Assembly (NCBI GenBank): GCA_024405435.1
Contig: JAKSOU010000017.1
Span: forward strand, 1-46,766
Direction of reading: 5' to 3'
Source of the DNA: Akkermansia sp.
Lineage (GTDB): Bacteria > Verrucomicrobiota > Verrucomicrobiia > Verrucomicrobiales > Akkermansiaceae
Length of the DNA stretch: 46,766 nt
The position numbers were made by a program, and so were the translations under genes. How positions within the stretch are numbered: the stretch's first letter is position 1; every line of letters begins with the position of its first letter. Shown in pieces: positions 31,501-36,529 of the stretch. The notes under the pieces are model-generated. The model did no database searches. It was not told the origin of the DNA and saw only the letters and a list, made by a program, of their open reading frames with translations.

Positions 31501-32630
31501 GCGGCGCCCTCCAAGACAACTGGGCGCAAACCTCCGGCCTGGTGCTGACGGATGATTCCAGCATTGGCGGAAGCACCGCAGATTTCCGTATACTCTCCGG
31601 CGGCTTTGCCGCGAACAGCGTCAAGCTGGATGGTCACACCCTCACCAAGGTGGGCACCCACACCCTCGGTTTCGTCAACACCACGTTCAACGAGGGAACC
31701 CTGCGGGTTGAAAAGGGCAAACTGGATTTCGACTCCGGCAAGAGGAAGAACAACGATGTGCTCAACGGCACCAGGATTGTGCTGGCCGATGCCCAAGCGG
31801 GAACCGCCGACAAGATGATCGGCCTCGTTCATGTCGAGGGAAGCGCTGAAATCACGGCGGAGCAATCCGCACAGGCGAGCGTTCAGATTAATATCCGCGA
31901 CAACGCCGCGCTCTCCGTGGGCGCGGAGCAGGATAGGAACCTGTTACTCTCGGGCGCGGTCAGCGGCGGTGCTTCCACCACCATCCTCAAGGAAGGTGCG
32001 GGCTCCGTGGAGCTTTCCGGCAGCTTGTCCGGCTTCAGCGGCTCCATCGATGCGCAGGGGGGCATCCTCAATCTCCTCAACCAAAGCGCGCTGAGCGTGC
32101 AGGATGTCGTTCTCGCGGATGGCGCCACCGTGGGTGCGTATACCACCGCGGCGGCAGACGAAACGAACGAGGCCACGCTCACCATCAGCGGCACGCTGGC
32201 CGCCAAGGGTGCCGACGGCAGGCTGAATGCCAACGTCGTGATGGAGACCGGCTCCGCGATGGATGCCTCCGCCACCGGCGGCAACGGCATCTCACTGGGC
32301 AGCTCGCTCACCATCATGGATGGGGGTATCAACCTCTCGAAAGCCGACTTCGAGGCCGTGGCGGGCCTGGGCTACGGTGACCGCTACGTCCTCTTCAACG
32401 GAGTGGACAGCCTCACCCTAGACCAGACCTATACGGAGGCTATCACGCCGACAATGCAGGTAGACGCGGCCGACTGGTTCCACGGCGTGGAGCCGGAGAA
32501 GTACTATGTGGTCTACGACGGCTCCAACGTGGGCGAGGTGGCCATCTTCTGCGCCACGCCGGAACCCGCCACATCCACGCTGAGCCTGCTGGCGCTGGCC
32601 GCCCTGGCCGCACGCCGCAGGAGAAGGTGA
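16560..32630 (+). CDS. Giant S6-type serine protease with expanded beta-helical passenger and PEP-CTERM anchor (5356 aa)
   Basis: Paralogue of the preceding giant with the same order: signal peptide (MKLHLPSSLRKALLAVLAST, first about 28 residues), S6 protease domain, repeat passenger, PEP-CTERM tail (PEPATSTLSLLALAALAA then Arg-rich). The likely triad is H112 (TVSHNG), D153 (SIDYKITRSSKIFTD) and S298 (GGDSGSP); the mature start again reads YTDFGQNMARY. An insertion of about 30 residues rich in Tyr and Asp (YEGYDYKKDYGPDEGPRD) before the Ser loop is absent from the first paralogue. The first about 1900 residues track the first protein closely, including a WNTIWNIH...GDLKW block and a GKGAQSN...LAVNTDNL block. 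The extra length comes from repeated modules in the C-terminal half. No barrel domain is seen. It has its own promoter and 5' hairpin and no clear Shine-Dalgarno sequence. Substrate unknown. Confidence 0.88.
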   Translation: MKLHLPSSLRKALLAVLASTTYFSTADAACLHAAVSPTTYTDFGQNMARYSVYQVNELLTQIRANNGVQIPYTTDTPPATMGVGQPMISFESVNGDGAFTAVGYNYTATVSHNGCPNPCFTGRYVGEDQAVHYQGVEYRSSQNKVFLLSPSIDYKITRSSKIFTDITASGVFDTTQYLRDGGLVTDLVHYRAGAGTCDQADFEGNTHNLAGGYAYITGGVVATLGFSYMEKSATYEGYDYKKDYGPDEGPRDSRGVIDDPYTISIHGIQDYGPGGAGQPSEDNPKVYLLPFVSRGGDSGSPVWAWDENDREYKLISCHQARGGDNSYSRGASEWTMAAMEYFNEHVDMDQAGHTVHMGAVERQGEYKYDETNKVGTTLQYGSITGADAAFEDVSFCGVGPKEGKTIYTWLSLYDRKDVQNWYSYGNAYFNANGNGSGKDMHLGDLFYTENIVFASDGSDVNNIVLDADIDMGIGYAQFTTKEAGQKAVFNLTSGGKTDGRDYMLNSAGYIVDEGAELHIQVTNTQEDSEGNAYFREWRKQGAGDMYLEGQGDNEIFLNLGGSGTTYLREDGGYAAYNVLINNGATLNFGGDIKQIARDVTFGNGGGYLEFSGLKDFDWYSGENSDVEANGFTINALTQDATLINSQGSTTLHYKTDGETTFLGSFLDTENSSLTVIYEGGGTWTLNSIHTNLQNAGSSFIVQSGTAELVGQHTVHGIGSIEGKGGTRYTHPDDWHYSDAAMDVEVQGGATFRLGSHARLTGNVDVQSGGTLEIAEGVKHRYEYIEGWLIAEDTTSEFYRGFYGLKGNVSLAENSTLRFNFSEGTDAENVYGGQISGDGSVDMRLGGSGATLVLSGENTFTGTKNLSGGGLVAEHETSLGDTTDNKWHVKEDAFIAVKGIDGNQALTHIAGDSAGVIALTQDQTEQVDLTGTGHTGMFVGALAGQVVQYGEAPEVKGHKTVYTEDRLDPVELDGQRKWQLGGGGGELVVNFLLEDSAAELVLGNEYTTGTVTLTNIWNQIGSINFAGRVTLNYTDEEALGGSKISLGYSNRVIGSASLLKSITRSSDGVLLLDKMPEANVDLTDHHFMALGSDGDMVYSGSITPTAGSYRFGGITGTLELQTALTDGDGETRNLLVDGQGYAGGTLALATQASLTGEVVVTGHDTDRHPEFSGGDISLRLDTADAITSASRITVKEGGSIDINGTTQTFHGFNMEAGSALVDTSELWSGSAVVDVAAGATSRLEGNVDVYSLTKTGQGDMVLGGSNNYGVFFIEAGRVLLENGNALSATGTAMLESGGVLDASNVDISAAIGFAGGTLQVGTKRVAGSLAVAKGYEGTVQQNADNITTSINSGLQVAQGATLKLSGNHGNFNFSAEEINEDGGTIALEGNRIAFTNGKEMTIGGVVSLQGQGLAANERVTLYSDGSADNMIRNINELHIVDGQSAAIQEASWNTIWNIHCLTGSGDLKWVSNTTHWYSARVVLDGANSFTGQFTAERTYGNVAERCYQSFVEARHDLAMQHMDVSVIGKGAQSNMALAVNTDNLQMRSLSGNGYALLYAGAALEGADHDKDEPLKAAPESTRRATLTITGTGDHTFSGNVSGQDHYIGYETKEDGTQVKVADVTNAGISIVMDGQGKQTFNGARTRFNSVTVHSGVLELASADLTIKEDVTITRGAELQLSQAYALDSGKTLTVLANEPRTSARLSGGLALNGGTLTFSAEGLSDSAPALILDSLSGSSVTLNFTETHAFTSGVQYHLADQDWSHIHITDATEGLTYLTASYQQDANGLYVSFTTKEGNLIWGGTDDEREWSSHTFGPSGQVPTSNQTAVFNDAAPNHHVNITDNVKVAGLVFDAAGDYDLKSDNGSTVTAGSVVQSGSGTTTLTEAVRVGTDQSHGTVTVTDGELRVTDDAVLQNVDTITGGGTLGVDFGEGYTGTIGALFAEGSSVGSLRVVSGTFEAYGTPGYAGLQLDAGAGYTVDAEQSLAYMQVGQGDGGSPAMLNLGNSKLTAAMVVMQGDLAISGSGGELHADITGGHTITTSGTVTLRGSNFDGNLHVQSGTLNMFDGANTHVAGITMDAGTTLYLGISTGLEGGATIHMGNNASLRMENGAGGSHIVNANIVMDGSYASLYGTLNGNSTVVRGSIAGHGTLFLKAQSSFWNNSWSIESLLQDGEAGALALSSDGNVTLSAANTYSGGTIITGNKLTTNNERALGTGTLNMTGGELVLKKDLTVGGLSGSENATINLGTKRLTVDSTVDTRFSGEISNGSITKLGSGTLEIEVGGELDNISVGGGTLALGDSAVTGNLSVAAGTTLDFTGDMLRLSHAVDNAGTFRFSTPGTSIEIENGSGFDIHTDGYLDVNGNKAENGFAQGLTIQVFENTGDGQIEGIAPEVAYMGDTLTLDLSTGVASRGGSNSAYTVRMGTVVYDDAFAAAPGAKAVESFSLASVDPFAPATLQLSRNLDAGVRITVSGNGGNISLDRNVVLSAGDVDIMPFSYTTLHGEGTLALDSGKVVMPDQMGIAGEGEWTGTVRISNTSFKDADITGLANSTSRVEMYGITGGYLKQWQSSLDTNIRLTDTESGAYAWKWTDGKGSGASTLTFTGTWDGSGSFVVGGAGKNQNFTYKGDLSGWTGRYIQNGDTSLVTFAGTAERQVVGADFVRSNGTLNMAVGDGANATHAEIRGSLRDVSSLEVKARSTAELAGANNSIGTLTVNADAQLLNSGTTTLTGVLTNSGSITNSGTLTIGTKLTNGTIANTGTLVISSLMEGEVTDYVDALGRRTSNGNGFATTTLTVRESGATINNSGDGVILYGGVDVTNDVVTTGVITKRVNYGSYRILTTDDAVAYSTIASKAHDALEYITMASDTHLRVDDGEVPNLRTSQVKAEGTATLDLEDDTTLVVDASTAAKVAAGDTVTLQMQTDTPTTRASIGGLSGATVNVTGSGVLDLGSAQHTVTTLNITGATVYSNHSGAGGFNAHNAVNVNAGGKLQLDNVDVMGYGNGCTATITLRGTADEHAVLELGGRQTDQGTVINMKGNAEVRAMANSRVNEQRPMLDFYNGQQSINASGSNNLIAVPFRMRNSVKIEVATDGELTLAGGTYSDNRGNTITKTGEGRLVFDTLQVGYGAHNYTGTLAVNGGSVEVNADASFNVVTSKAALTVTGGTTSISTYTGSSGSTLTVREGATLVFNGNSTLASTISNSGTVSFGAGCTTLTLSGTFEHQDNVYRDIAAGTVSTDGNGLKSGGYVSVLTGGGVVEEGVAVSFNGREYALQADGRAYQAVETGTYYARKGTAVYNDAVAAETSINKVSLSNGVTLDLQAGLADGVAIDARGGTVNIGEGVVLSRERLTNSAPSSNTSLTGGGTYLMDVAQGTTLGNNVQLGDNWSGTLRLTGETEQTVDLNAVAQQGEGYAALELAGMQSALQAGTIHADLLLTDLDGGPSALTVTNSGAFTFTGDIDGSGHIVNTADDSTFVLIGGDLSNWSGGIANNGGLAVEISGMANGAALNASLSRIDSLSYTAKTQGDTFTVASLETNANGTTVAGNNGTLAVDELSGGGNLTVNGSVALSAKEYTGQRITVQDGADLLLNELQARQTVLDTRGTVRLGAELVEVNALEGSGAIESVGGDVRTLALYTAGGHTSSARIGANIDLEMHDNGTQTLTGDLSAFNGDIYMIAGTLRLQQGNDATTIGVLNMNGGAVEFRGGSTSLGAARVTSGAQAAITVADGTSVLLGRAIQNSGSLTISGCLDASALTADQMDVGFINTDGKTTDDGSGFIVRSDAVRVVRNVSGGTLNADAATVRYRQETVRMDEDGLAILESDRSVLADTYYLRDEAVYSAIVGKAVEHGGALEHVAFDAIGEASLSLDAAADSSMFSVDILSVANVELTPSGKLAMGEFAAGADGEMRISGEGTVQLSNRAALARHTSLTQDWRGTVVLTGSSSGVNLGADGGLWTTGSTVEFNNWCGTLAAGSNEVGAAVVLNGMTLDASGTDAEVVFNNTVGGTGDLVNNSGAELSLDFNGDISGWRGSLVTNSGSTVVNLNADHAQVNAAIEKDAEGNVNIYVDKGAAFNARVHADTLAIGDGGAVEIADEFSVGDIMTYGSVTVDEGASLNVSGSISDLKTPIVNNGAVSFTGAEVQNIYLDKDGEFTFSDVTYTDKDGTTTAKGNGFRTGGTATLIDMRDGSTLSGAENVIVSYRGDLYTMLDDGTFGDRNGTHTYYIHEDTVSYSDIKDVSGLVGLHLDNTLVPGGNATLNLDANLSQGLTSGIYSDGGTVNLAQGVLLKASQLHANAATFLTGAGLYDLGESIALGITLGDGWTGTVRMANVEGLSGFNLSNYAKGAGSTVAVRGLAGWLDLNTNLQGRLMLESDASEPDKAALNITAASPKTYTFAGGVTGQGDMLASYTGADASFQFRGDLSDWSGAFISSGNDANTTSINLTNTTSLVGAAIRNTSTNTAHKVNVTVDNTEQDVYLNGDLEGINTLTYNSHANGRALHIADLTTHASGTTLNFTNGQFAALVEVDSLHGSGKLTLDNTCKSDGLAHFAINGGDYSGAIIEFNAMRDGYSGGDRRVLLTIGDEHVAEHSVINTTINKSGGKPVNIGIGIAAETVRVGGLNDNIVKAQDTCVYTLVSGTPTNHTGANATGFTSDGTVRTLEIVGNGGTSKAKVGANLNITMDSAGHTQSFTGDMASFSGAIDVQAGTLNITPAAALSLHAVNVEEGAALVLRAATTTLAQTIANAGSLTIGGAFILDAMDISGTSKFADGQFSSRNGFLVGGPSIQVVQGMGTTIAEDGVTMTYKNEEGQFDAATGIFTLEGQPGTHYETFYVNASGTAESLAHAQDASGGDLSTVRLTDGTTLNMDLAGTTLNTVEVSPAASSTLHVTKSATLSAVKGLENGQTLAVTGADGGRLTMAVGADTAVAGAFEVRDGGYVVLGNSQAFGSHSNKVVIGTGGTVDVNGKADAKYVYTLDGGFLTNTGGALQDNWAQTSGLVLTDDSSIGGSTADFRILSGGFAANSVKLDGHTLTKVGTHTLGFVNTTFNEGTLRVEKGKLDFDSGKRKNNDVLNGTRIVLADAQAGTADKMIGLVHVEGSAEITAEQSAQASVQINIRDNAALSVGAEQDRNLLLSGAVSGGASTTILKEGAGSVELSGSLSGFSGSIDAQGGILNLLNQSALSVQDVVLADGATVGAYTTAAADETNEATLTISGTLAAKGADGRLNANVVMETGSAMDASATGGNGISLGSSLTIMDGGINLSKADFEAVAGLGYGDRYVLFNGVDSLTLDQTYTEAITPTMQVDAADWFHGVEPEKYYVVYDGSNVGEVAIFCATPEPATSTLSLLALAALAARRRRR
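23658..31000 (+). repeat. Repeated protein module family inside the second giant
   Basis: A module opening with (G/N/S)-x-GF/GL...V, then an xYxG...YxVR/YYxR...V-Y block and often ending with GD(L/I)SxWxG, occurs at 23658, 24912 (short form), 26274, 27879, 29064 and 30876 (truncated). Full units span roughly 730-820 bases. The first giant has only two equivalents, near 13251 and 14541. The copies are divergent at the DNA level, so the expansion is old. Confidence 0.65.
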
Positions 32631-32663
32631 ACGCATTTTTCTCTCCACAGCCAAAAATTGTGC

Positions 32664-32692
32664 TTGCCTTTCTCGCCCCGCGGGCGTATATT
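32664..32692 (+). promoter_or_regulatory. Promoter of tRNA-Ser
   Basis: -35 TTGCCT (32664-32669), 17-base spacer, -10 TATATT (32687-32692), with the predicted start about 10 bases before the mature tRNA. There is no obvious terminator for the preceding giant gene in the 33 bases before it. Confidence 0.7.
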
Positions 32693-32709
32693 TCCCCCCG
32701 ACTTCCTTT

Positions 32710-32797
32710 GGACAGGTGTCAGAGAGGTCGAATGAGCACGATTGGAAATCGTGTGTGCGCCAAAAGCGTACCGAGGGTTCGAATCCCTCCCTGTCCG
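32710..32797 (+). tRNA. tRNA-Ser (anticodon GGA)
   Basis: Class II tRNA of 88 bases. The acceptor stem pairs GGACAGG with CCTGTCC. The anticodon stem is CACGA/TCGTG with loop TTGGAAA, giving anticodon GGA, which reads UCC/UCU serine codons. There is a long variable arm, and the T arm is GAGGG-TTCGAAT-CCCTC. The discriminator base is G and the 3' CCA is not encoded. UCC is the favoured Ser codon in the neighbouring giant genes. Confidence 0.95.
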
Positions 32798-32807
32798 CTC
32801 GTAACCG

Positions 32808-32844
32808 GGCCCGCATTCCGCCGCACGGCGGTTTGCGGGCCTTT
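32808..32844 (+). terminator. Intrinsic terminator after tRNA-Ser
   Basis: Stem GGCCCGCA (32808-32815) / TGCGGGCC (32834-32841) with an inner CCGCCG/CGGCGG stem, followed by TTT. It ends the tRNA transcript 10 bases past the mature 3' end. Confidence 0.8.
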
Positions 32845-32854
32845 CAATATGCGC

Positions 32855-32883
32855 TTGCCAAGACGGCTCCCTTATGCTAGACT
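32855..32883 (+). promoter_or_regulatory. Promoter of glnN
   Basis: -35 TTGCCA (32855-32860), 17-base spacer, -10 TAGACT (32878-32883). The leader is about 33 bases. No sigma-54 (-24/-12) element or PII-type site was recognised. Confidence 0.7.
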
Positions 32884-32922
32884 GCGCGCGCAGGCGCATG
32901 GAAGAGCGCTTGCGGCAAAACC

Positions 32923-35028
32923 ATGGCAAACGACACCATAATGGCCCCGGCCGATGCCCTCGATGCCCTGTACGGCAGCGATACCTTCGGCATCAAGACG
33001 ATGGAGAAGTACCTCTCCAAGAGCGCGTTCAAGAAGATGCTCACCACCGTCCAGCAGGGTGGGCCCCTTGATCCCAGCATTGCGGAGGAGGTGGCCCAGG
33101 CCATGAAGATTTGGGCGCTCTCCAAAGGCGCCACCCACTACACCCACTGGTTCCAGCCGCTCTCCGACGCCACGGCGGAGAAGCACGATTCCTTCGTGGA
33201 GCCGGACGGCAAGGGCGGCATGATCTGCGAGTTCACCGGCAAGACCCTCATCCAGGGCGAGCCGGACGCATCGTCTTTCCCGAACGGCGGCATCCGCGCC
33301 ACCTTCGAGGCCCGCGGCTACACGGCCTGGGACCCCACCAGCCCAGCCTTCATCAAGCGCACCGCGCACACCGCCACCCTCTGCATCCCCACGGCGTTCT
33401 GCTCGTACACCGGGGAGGCGCTGGACAAGAAGACGCCGCTGCTGCGCTCCATGGCGGCGGTGAGCAAGCAGGCCTCCCGCGTGCTGAACTGCTTCGGCGT
33501 GGAGCACAGCTTCGTGGGCAGCGACCTGGGCGCGGAGCAGGAGTATTTCCTGGTGGACCGCGACCTGTACCTGCGCCGCCCGGACCTCATCGAGACGGGC
33601 CGCACGCTCTTCGGCTGCCTGCCGCCCAAGCACCAGCAGATGGAGGACCACTACTTCGGCTCCATCAAGGAGCGCGTGCTGGAGTTCATGAGCTCCGTGG
33701 ACCACGCGCTGTGGGCGCTCGGCGTGCCCGCCAAGACCCGCCACAACGAGGCCGCGCCCGCGCAGTTCGAGCTGGCCCCGCTCTACGAGCCTGTGAACGT
33801 GGCCGTGGACCACAACGTGATGATCATGGACATCCTGCAGCGCCAGGCCCTCAAGCACAACCTGGTCTGCCTGCTGCACGAGAAGCCCTACGCCCACGTC
33901 AACGGCTCCGGCAAGCACAACAACTGGTCCCTCTCCACGCCGGAGATGGGCTCCCTGTTCAGCCCCGGCAAGACCCCGCACAGCAACCTGCTCTTCCTCA
34001 CCCTGCTGGCTTCCGTCATCCGCGCCATCGACCTGCATGCGGACATGCTGCGCGCGTCCATCTCCAAGGCCGGAAACGACCACCGACTCGGCGCGCAGGA
34101 GGCCCCGCCCTCCATCATCTCCATCTTCCTGGGCGACCAGCTCACCGATATCATCGAGCAGATCAAGAAGGGCGGCGCCAAGCGCTCCGCCGTGAAGAGC
34201 CAGGTGAAGCTGGGGGTGGACATCCTGCCCACGCTGCCGCAGGACACGTCGGACCGCAACCGCACCTCGCCGTTCGCGTTCACCGGGAACAAGTTCGAGT
34301 TCCGCGGCGTGGGCGCCTCGCAGACCTGCGCGTGGCCCATGACCATCCTCAACACCATTGTGGCGGAATCCCTGGACCACGTGGCCACCAAGCTGGAGCC
34401 CCACGCCGGAAAGCCCGGCTTCAACGATGCCGTGGCCAAGCTCCTGCGCGAGATGGTCACCAAGCACGACCGCGTCATCTTCAACGGCAACGGCTACTCA
34501 CAGGAATGGGTGAAGGAGGCCGCGCGCCGCGGCCTGCCCAACATCAAGTCCGCAGAGGAGGCCATGGACGTCATGGTCCGCAAGGACACCATCGCGCTCA
34601 TGGACAAGTATAACGTGCTGACCAAGGCGGAATCCGTGGCGCGCAAGGAGGTGCTGATGGAGAACTACATCAAGCTCATCGACATTGAGGCCAAGACCTG
34701 CCTCAACATGCTGCGCACCATCTACGCCCCCGCCATCGAGGCCCAGCTCACCGCCATCTCCAACACCGTCTGCGCCATCAAGGCCAGCGGCATCAAGGCC
34801 GGCCTCAAGGCCGCGCAGGACAAGGCCACCCGCATCGGCAGGCTCTACGATGAAATCCCGCAGCGCGTCGCCGCTCTGGAGAAGGCCATCGCCGCCTGCA
34901 CCCCCGCCAAGATGCGCGCCGCCATGGAGGCCGCACGCACCACCGTGGACACTCTGGAAACCATCGTGGACGCGGACCTGTGGCCCGTGCCCACCTACGC
35001 CCAGATGCTCAACATCCACAGCCGCTGA
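32923..35028 (+). CDS. glnN: Type III glutamine synthetase
   Basis: Cytosolic ATP-dependent glutamine synthetase (glutamate + ammonia to glutamine), the main route of ammonia assimilation. At 701 residues it has the length of type III enzymes (about 700-730) and not type I (about 450-470). Family blocks are present in order: THYTHWFQP near 71-79, [14 protein letters not shown] at 199-212 with metal/substrate acidic residues, [13 protein letters not shown] at 271-283, and [12 protein letters not shown] at about 325-336. The C-terminal part (about 560-690) is helical and typical of GlnN dodecamers. The start ATG at 32923 follows the promoter by a short leader with no strong Shine-Dalgarno site. 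It is monocistronic and converges with the lptD operon, only 30 bases apart. Confidence 0.96.
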   Translation: MANDTIMAPADALDALYGSDTFGIKTMEKYLSKSAFKKMLTTVQQGGPLDPSIAEEVAQAMKIWALSKGATHYTHWFQPLSDATAEKHDSFVEPDGKGGMICEFTGKTLIQGEPDASSFPNGGIRATFEARGYTAWDPTSPAFIKRTAHTATLCIPTAFCSYTGEALDKKTPLLRSMAAVSKQASRVLNCFGVEHSFVGSDLGAEQEYFLVDRDLYLRRPDLIETGRTLFGCLPPKHQQMEDHYFGSIKERVLEFMSSVDHALWALGVPAKTRHNEAAPAQFELAPLYEPVNVAVDHNVMIMDILQRQALKHNLVCLLHEKPYAHVNGSGKHNNWSLSTPEMGSLFSPGKTPHSNLLFLTLLASVIRAIDLHADMLRASISKAGNDHRLGAQEAPPSIISIFLGDQLTDIIEQIKKGGAKRSAVKSQVKLGVDILPTLPQDTSDRNRTSPFAFTGNKFEFRGVGASQTCAWPMTILNTIVAESLDHVATKLEPHAGKPGFNDAVAKLLREMVTKHDRVIFNGNGYSQEWVKEAARRGLPNIKSAEEAMDVMVRKDTIALMDKYNVLTKAESVARKEVLMENYIKLIDIEAKTCLNMLRTIYAPAIEAQLTAISNTVCAIKASGIKAGLKAAQDKATRIGRLYDEIPQRVAALEKAIAACTPAKMRAAMEAARTTVDTLETIVDADLWPVPTYAQMLNIHSR

Positions 35029-35058
35029 TAGAAGCGCCGGCCGTGAATCCCGCGCCGC

Positions 35059-36510
35059 CTAGTCGTTCAGGCGGTGGGTGGCGGGGATTTGGAGCCGCTC
35101 CGCGGGTGAATCCACGCGCAGGACGGTGGGAAGCTGCGTGCGCTTGAGCGCGGAGGCGATGATGCGGCGCTGGATGCGGCGCACCTCCTCCTCCCGGAAG
35201 AGGGGAGAGTTGTGGATGAGCTCCGAGGGCGGGGTGTTGCGGTCCGCCAGCTCGTGGATGATGCGGTCCGTCTCCGGGTGCGGCGGTTCCGCCAGCGCGC
35301 CGAAGAGGTCCGCGCGCTCCTCGCGCAACAGGCCGCGCAGCAGGTGCAGGTCCATCTCGTACAGGTTGCCCAGCGGGGCCAGGCCGCCGCACGTTTCCGC
35401 ATACAGGGTGAAGTTGCCCAGCATGATGTCCTGCCGCGCCAGCGGGCAGAGCAGCATGTAGCCCAGTTCCTCCGCCGCGGCGGTGCAGTGGGCCGCGCGC
35501 ACGCGCGCCTGCGTGGCCGCGGGCAGATTTTCGTCTGCTGGGGCCTCCGGTTGGCGGATGGCGATGCCCAGGGCCTTGGCCGCGGGCGCATCCTTTGCAA
35601 AGGAGATGCCGCAGACGTGCTGCGCGCCGAGTGCGGAGGCCGCGAGTGCGGCGAGCAGGGTGCCGTTCGGGTGGTCCAGCGGCACGCACGCGCCGGTGAA
35701 GCCGTTGTTGCGCACGGTGTCTGCAATGCCGCGCTCCAGCGCGCGGCGCAGCAGCTCCTGTGGTTCCGGCAGGGCGGCGCAGGGGCGCCCCGTTTCCAAA
35801 TCCGCCACCTTGGAGGCGGGCTCGAAAAACGGCAGGCGGAGCAGGGGCTTGCCCTGGGCGGAGACGATGAAGGAGCCGCCGCCGTAGATGTTCCCCCCGG
35901 CGGTGCCCACGGGCGCGCAGTACACCACGGGCGTGCCGTTGGTGGTGGCCTCCCAGCGCATGGTGTCGTGCAGGTCCGCGGCGGCGGTGGCGTGCCAGGG
36001 CGTGCAGCCCAGGTGCACCATGAGGTCGAATTCATCCTCCTCCGGCAGGATTTCCCCCTCGCCCAGCCGCACGTACACCCGCAGCCCGTCTATTTCCATC
36101 ACCGTGTTGTCCTCCAACTCGGTCACGGTGTCCCGCTCCAGCAGGTAGGGCACCAGCGCGGTGCGCCGCCGCTCCAGGCTGTCGCGCTCCCCGTCGTCCT
36201 CGCCCAGCATGCCGTCCCACAGCTCGTCGTCCGCTATGAAGCGCATGTACGCGCCCAGGATGAGCGGCGCGGCGCCCAGCTCCGCGCTCAGGGCGTCCAG
36301 CGCGCGCTGCGTCTGTTCCTCGAAACTGGGGCGTTCCGCCAGGTCCTGCGGCTCCAGCCCGCAGAGGGCGTCTGCCGGGGCCACCACCAGCCCGGCGCCG
36401 TGGTCGATGCAGTCCCGATAGCCCTGCACGAGGGCGCGGAGGTTGTTGGGGAAGTCGCCGGGGAGGGGGGCGTTCTGGATGATGCCGATGCGTTGAATGC
36501 TGGATTCCAT
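35059..36510 (-). CDS. NAD-synthetase (NadE) family pseudoenzyme
   Basis: 483-residue intact protein with the two-domain layout of glutamine-dependent NAD synthetase: an N-terminal nitrilase-like amidase (about 1-240) and a C-terminal synthetase domain (about 255-483). Family landmarks remain: AGLVVAPADALCGLEPQDL matches LIVFPELxLTGYPPEDL; GGSFIVSAQGKPLLRLPFFE; ALAASALGAQHVCGISF; LGNFTLYAETCGGLAPLGNLYEMD matches VGYxTLYGDMAGGFAPIxDLYKT; and the C-terminal ALKRTQLP matches EYKRRQAP. The key residues are gone: the amidase Glu is A46, no Lys or Cys fits the triad (the ICED stretch reads VRLGEG, 147-152), the SGGxDS ATP loop is LDHPNG (278-283), and TGNKSE reads PLARQD. Neither glutamine hydrolysis nor adenylation looks possible. 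It is the last gene of the lptD operon, 19 bases after lptD. The start at 36510 matches family N-termini. Role unknown; a binding or regulatory function is an inference. Confidence 0.75.
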   Translation of the reverse strand: MESSIQRIGIIQNAPLPGDFPNNLRALVQGYRDCIDHGAGLVVAPADALCGLEPQDLAERPSFEEQTQRALDALSAELGAAPLILGAYMRFIADDELWDGMLGEDDGERDSLERRRTALVPYLLERDTVTELEDNTVMEIDGLRVYVRLGEGEILPEEDEFDLMVHLGCTPWHATAAADLHDTMRWEATTNGTPVVYCAPVGTAGGNIYGGGSFIVSAQGKPLLRLPFFEPASKVADLETGRPCAALPEPQELLRRALERGIADTVRNNGFTGACVPLDHPNGTLLAALAASALGAQHVCGISFAKDAPAAKALGIAIRQPEAPADENLPAATQARVRAAHCTAAAEELGYMLLCPLARQDIMLGNFTLYAETCGGLAPLGNLYEMDLHLLRGLLREERADLFGALAEPPHPETDRIIHELADRNTPPSELIHNSPLFREEEVRRIQRRIIASALKRTQLPTVLRVDSPAERLQIPATHRLND

Positions 36511-36529
36511 GGGTTGATTGGGGCGGGGG

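Noticed and set aside
6255..32630. Reading the two giants as classical type Va autotransporters
   Set aside because: The C-termini lack an amphipathic barrel of about 280 residues ending in Phe/Trp; they end in a hydrophobic segment and Arg cluster after PEP.
35059..36510. Annotating the NadE-like gene as a working NAD synthetase
   Set aside because: The SGGxDS loop and the amidase triad are not present in the translated sequence.
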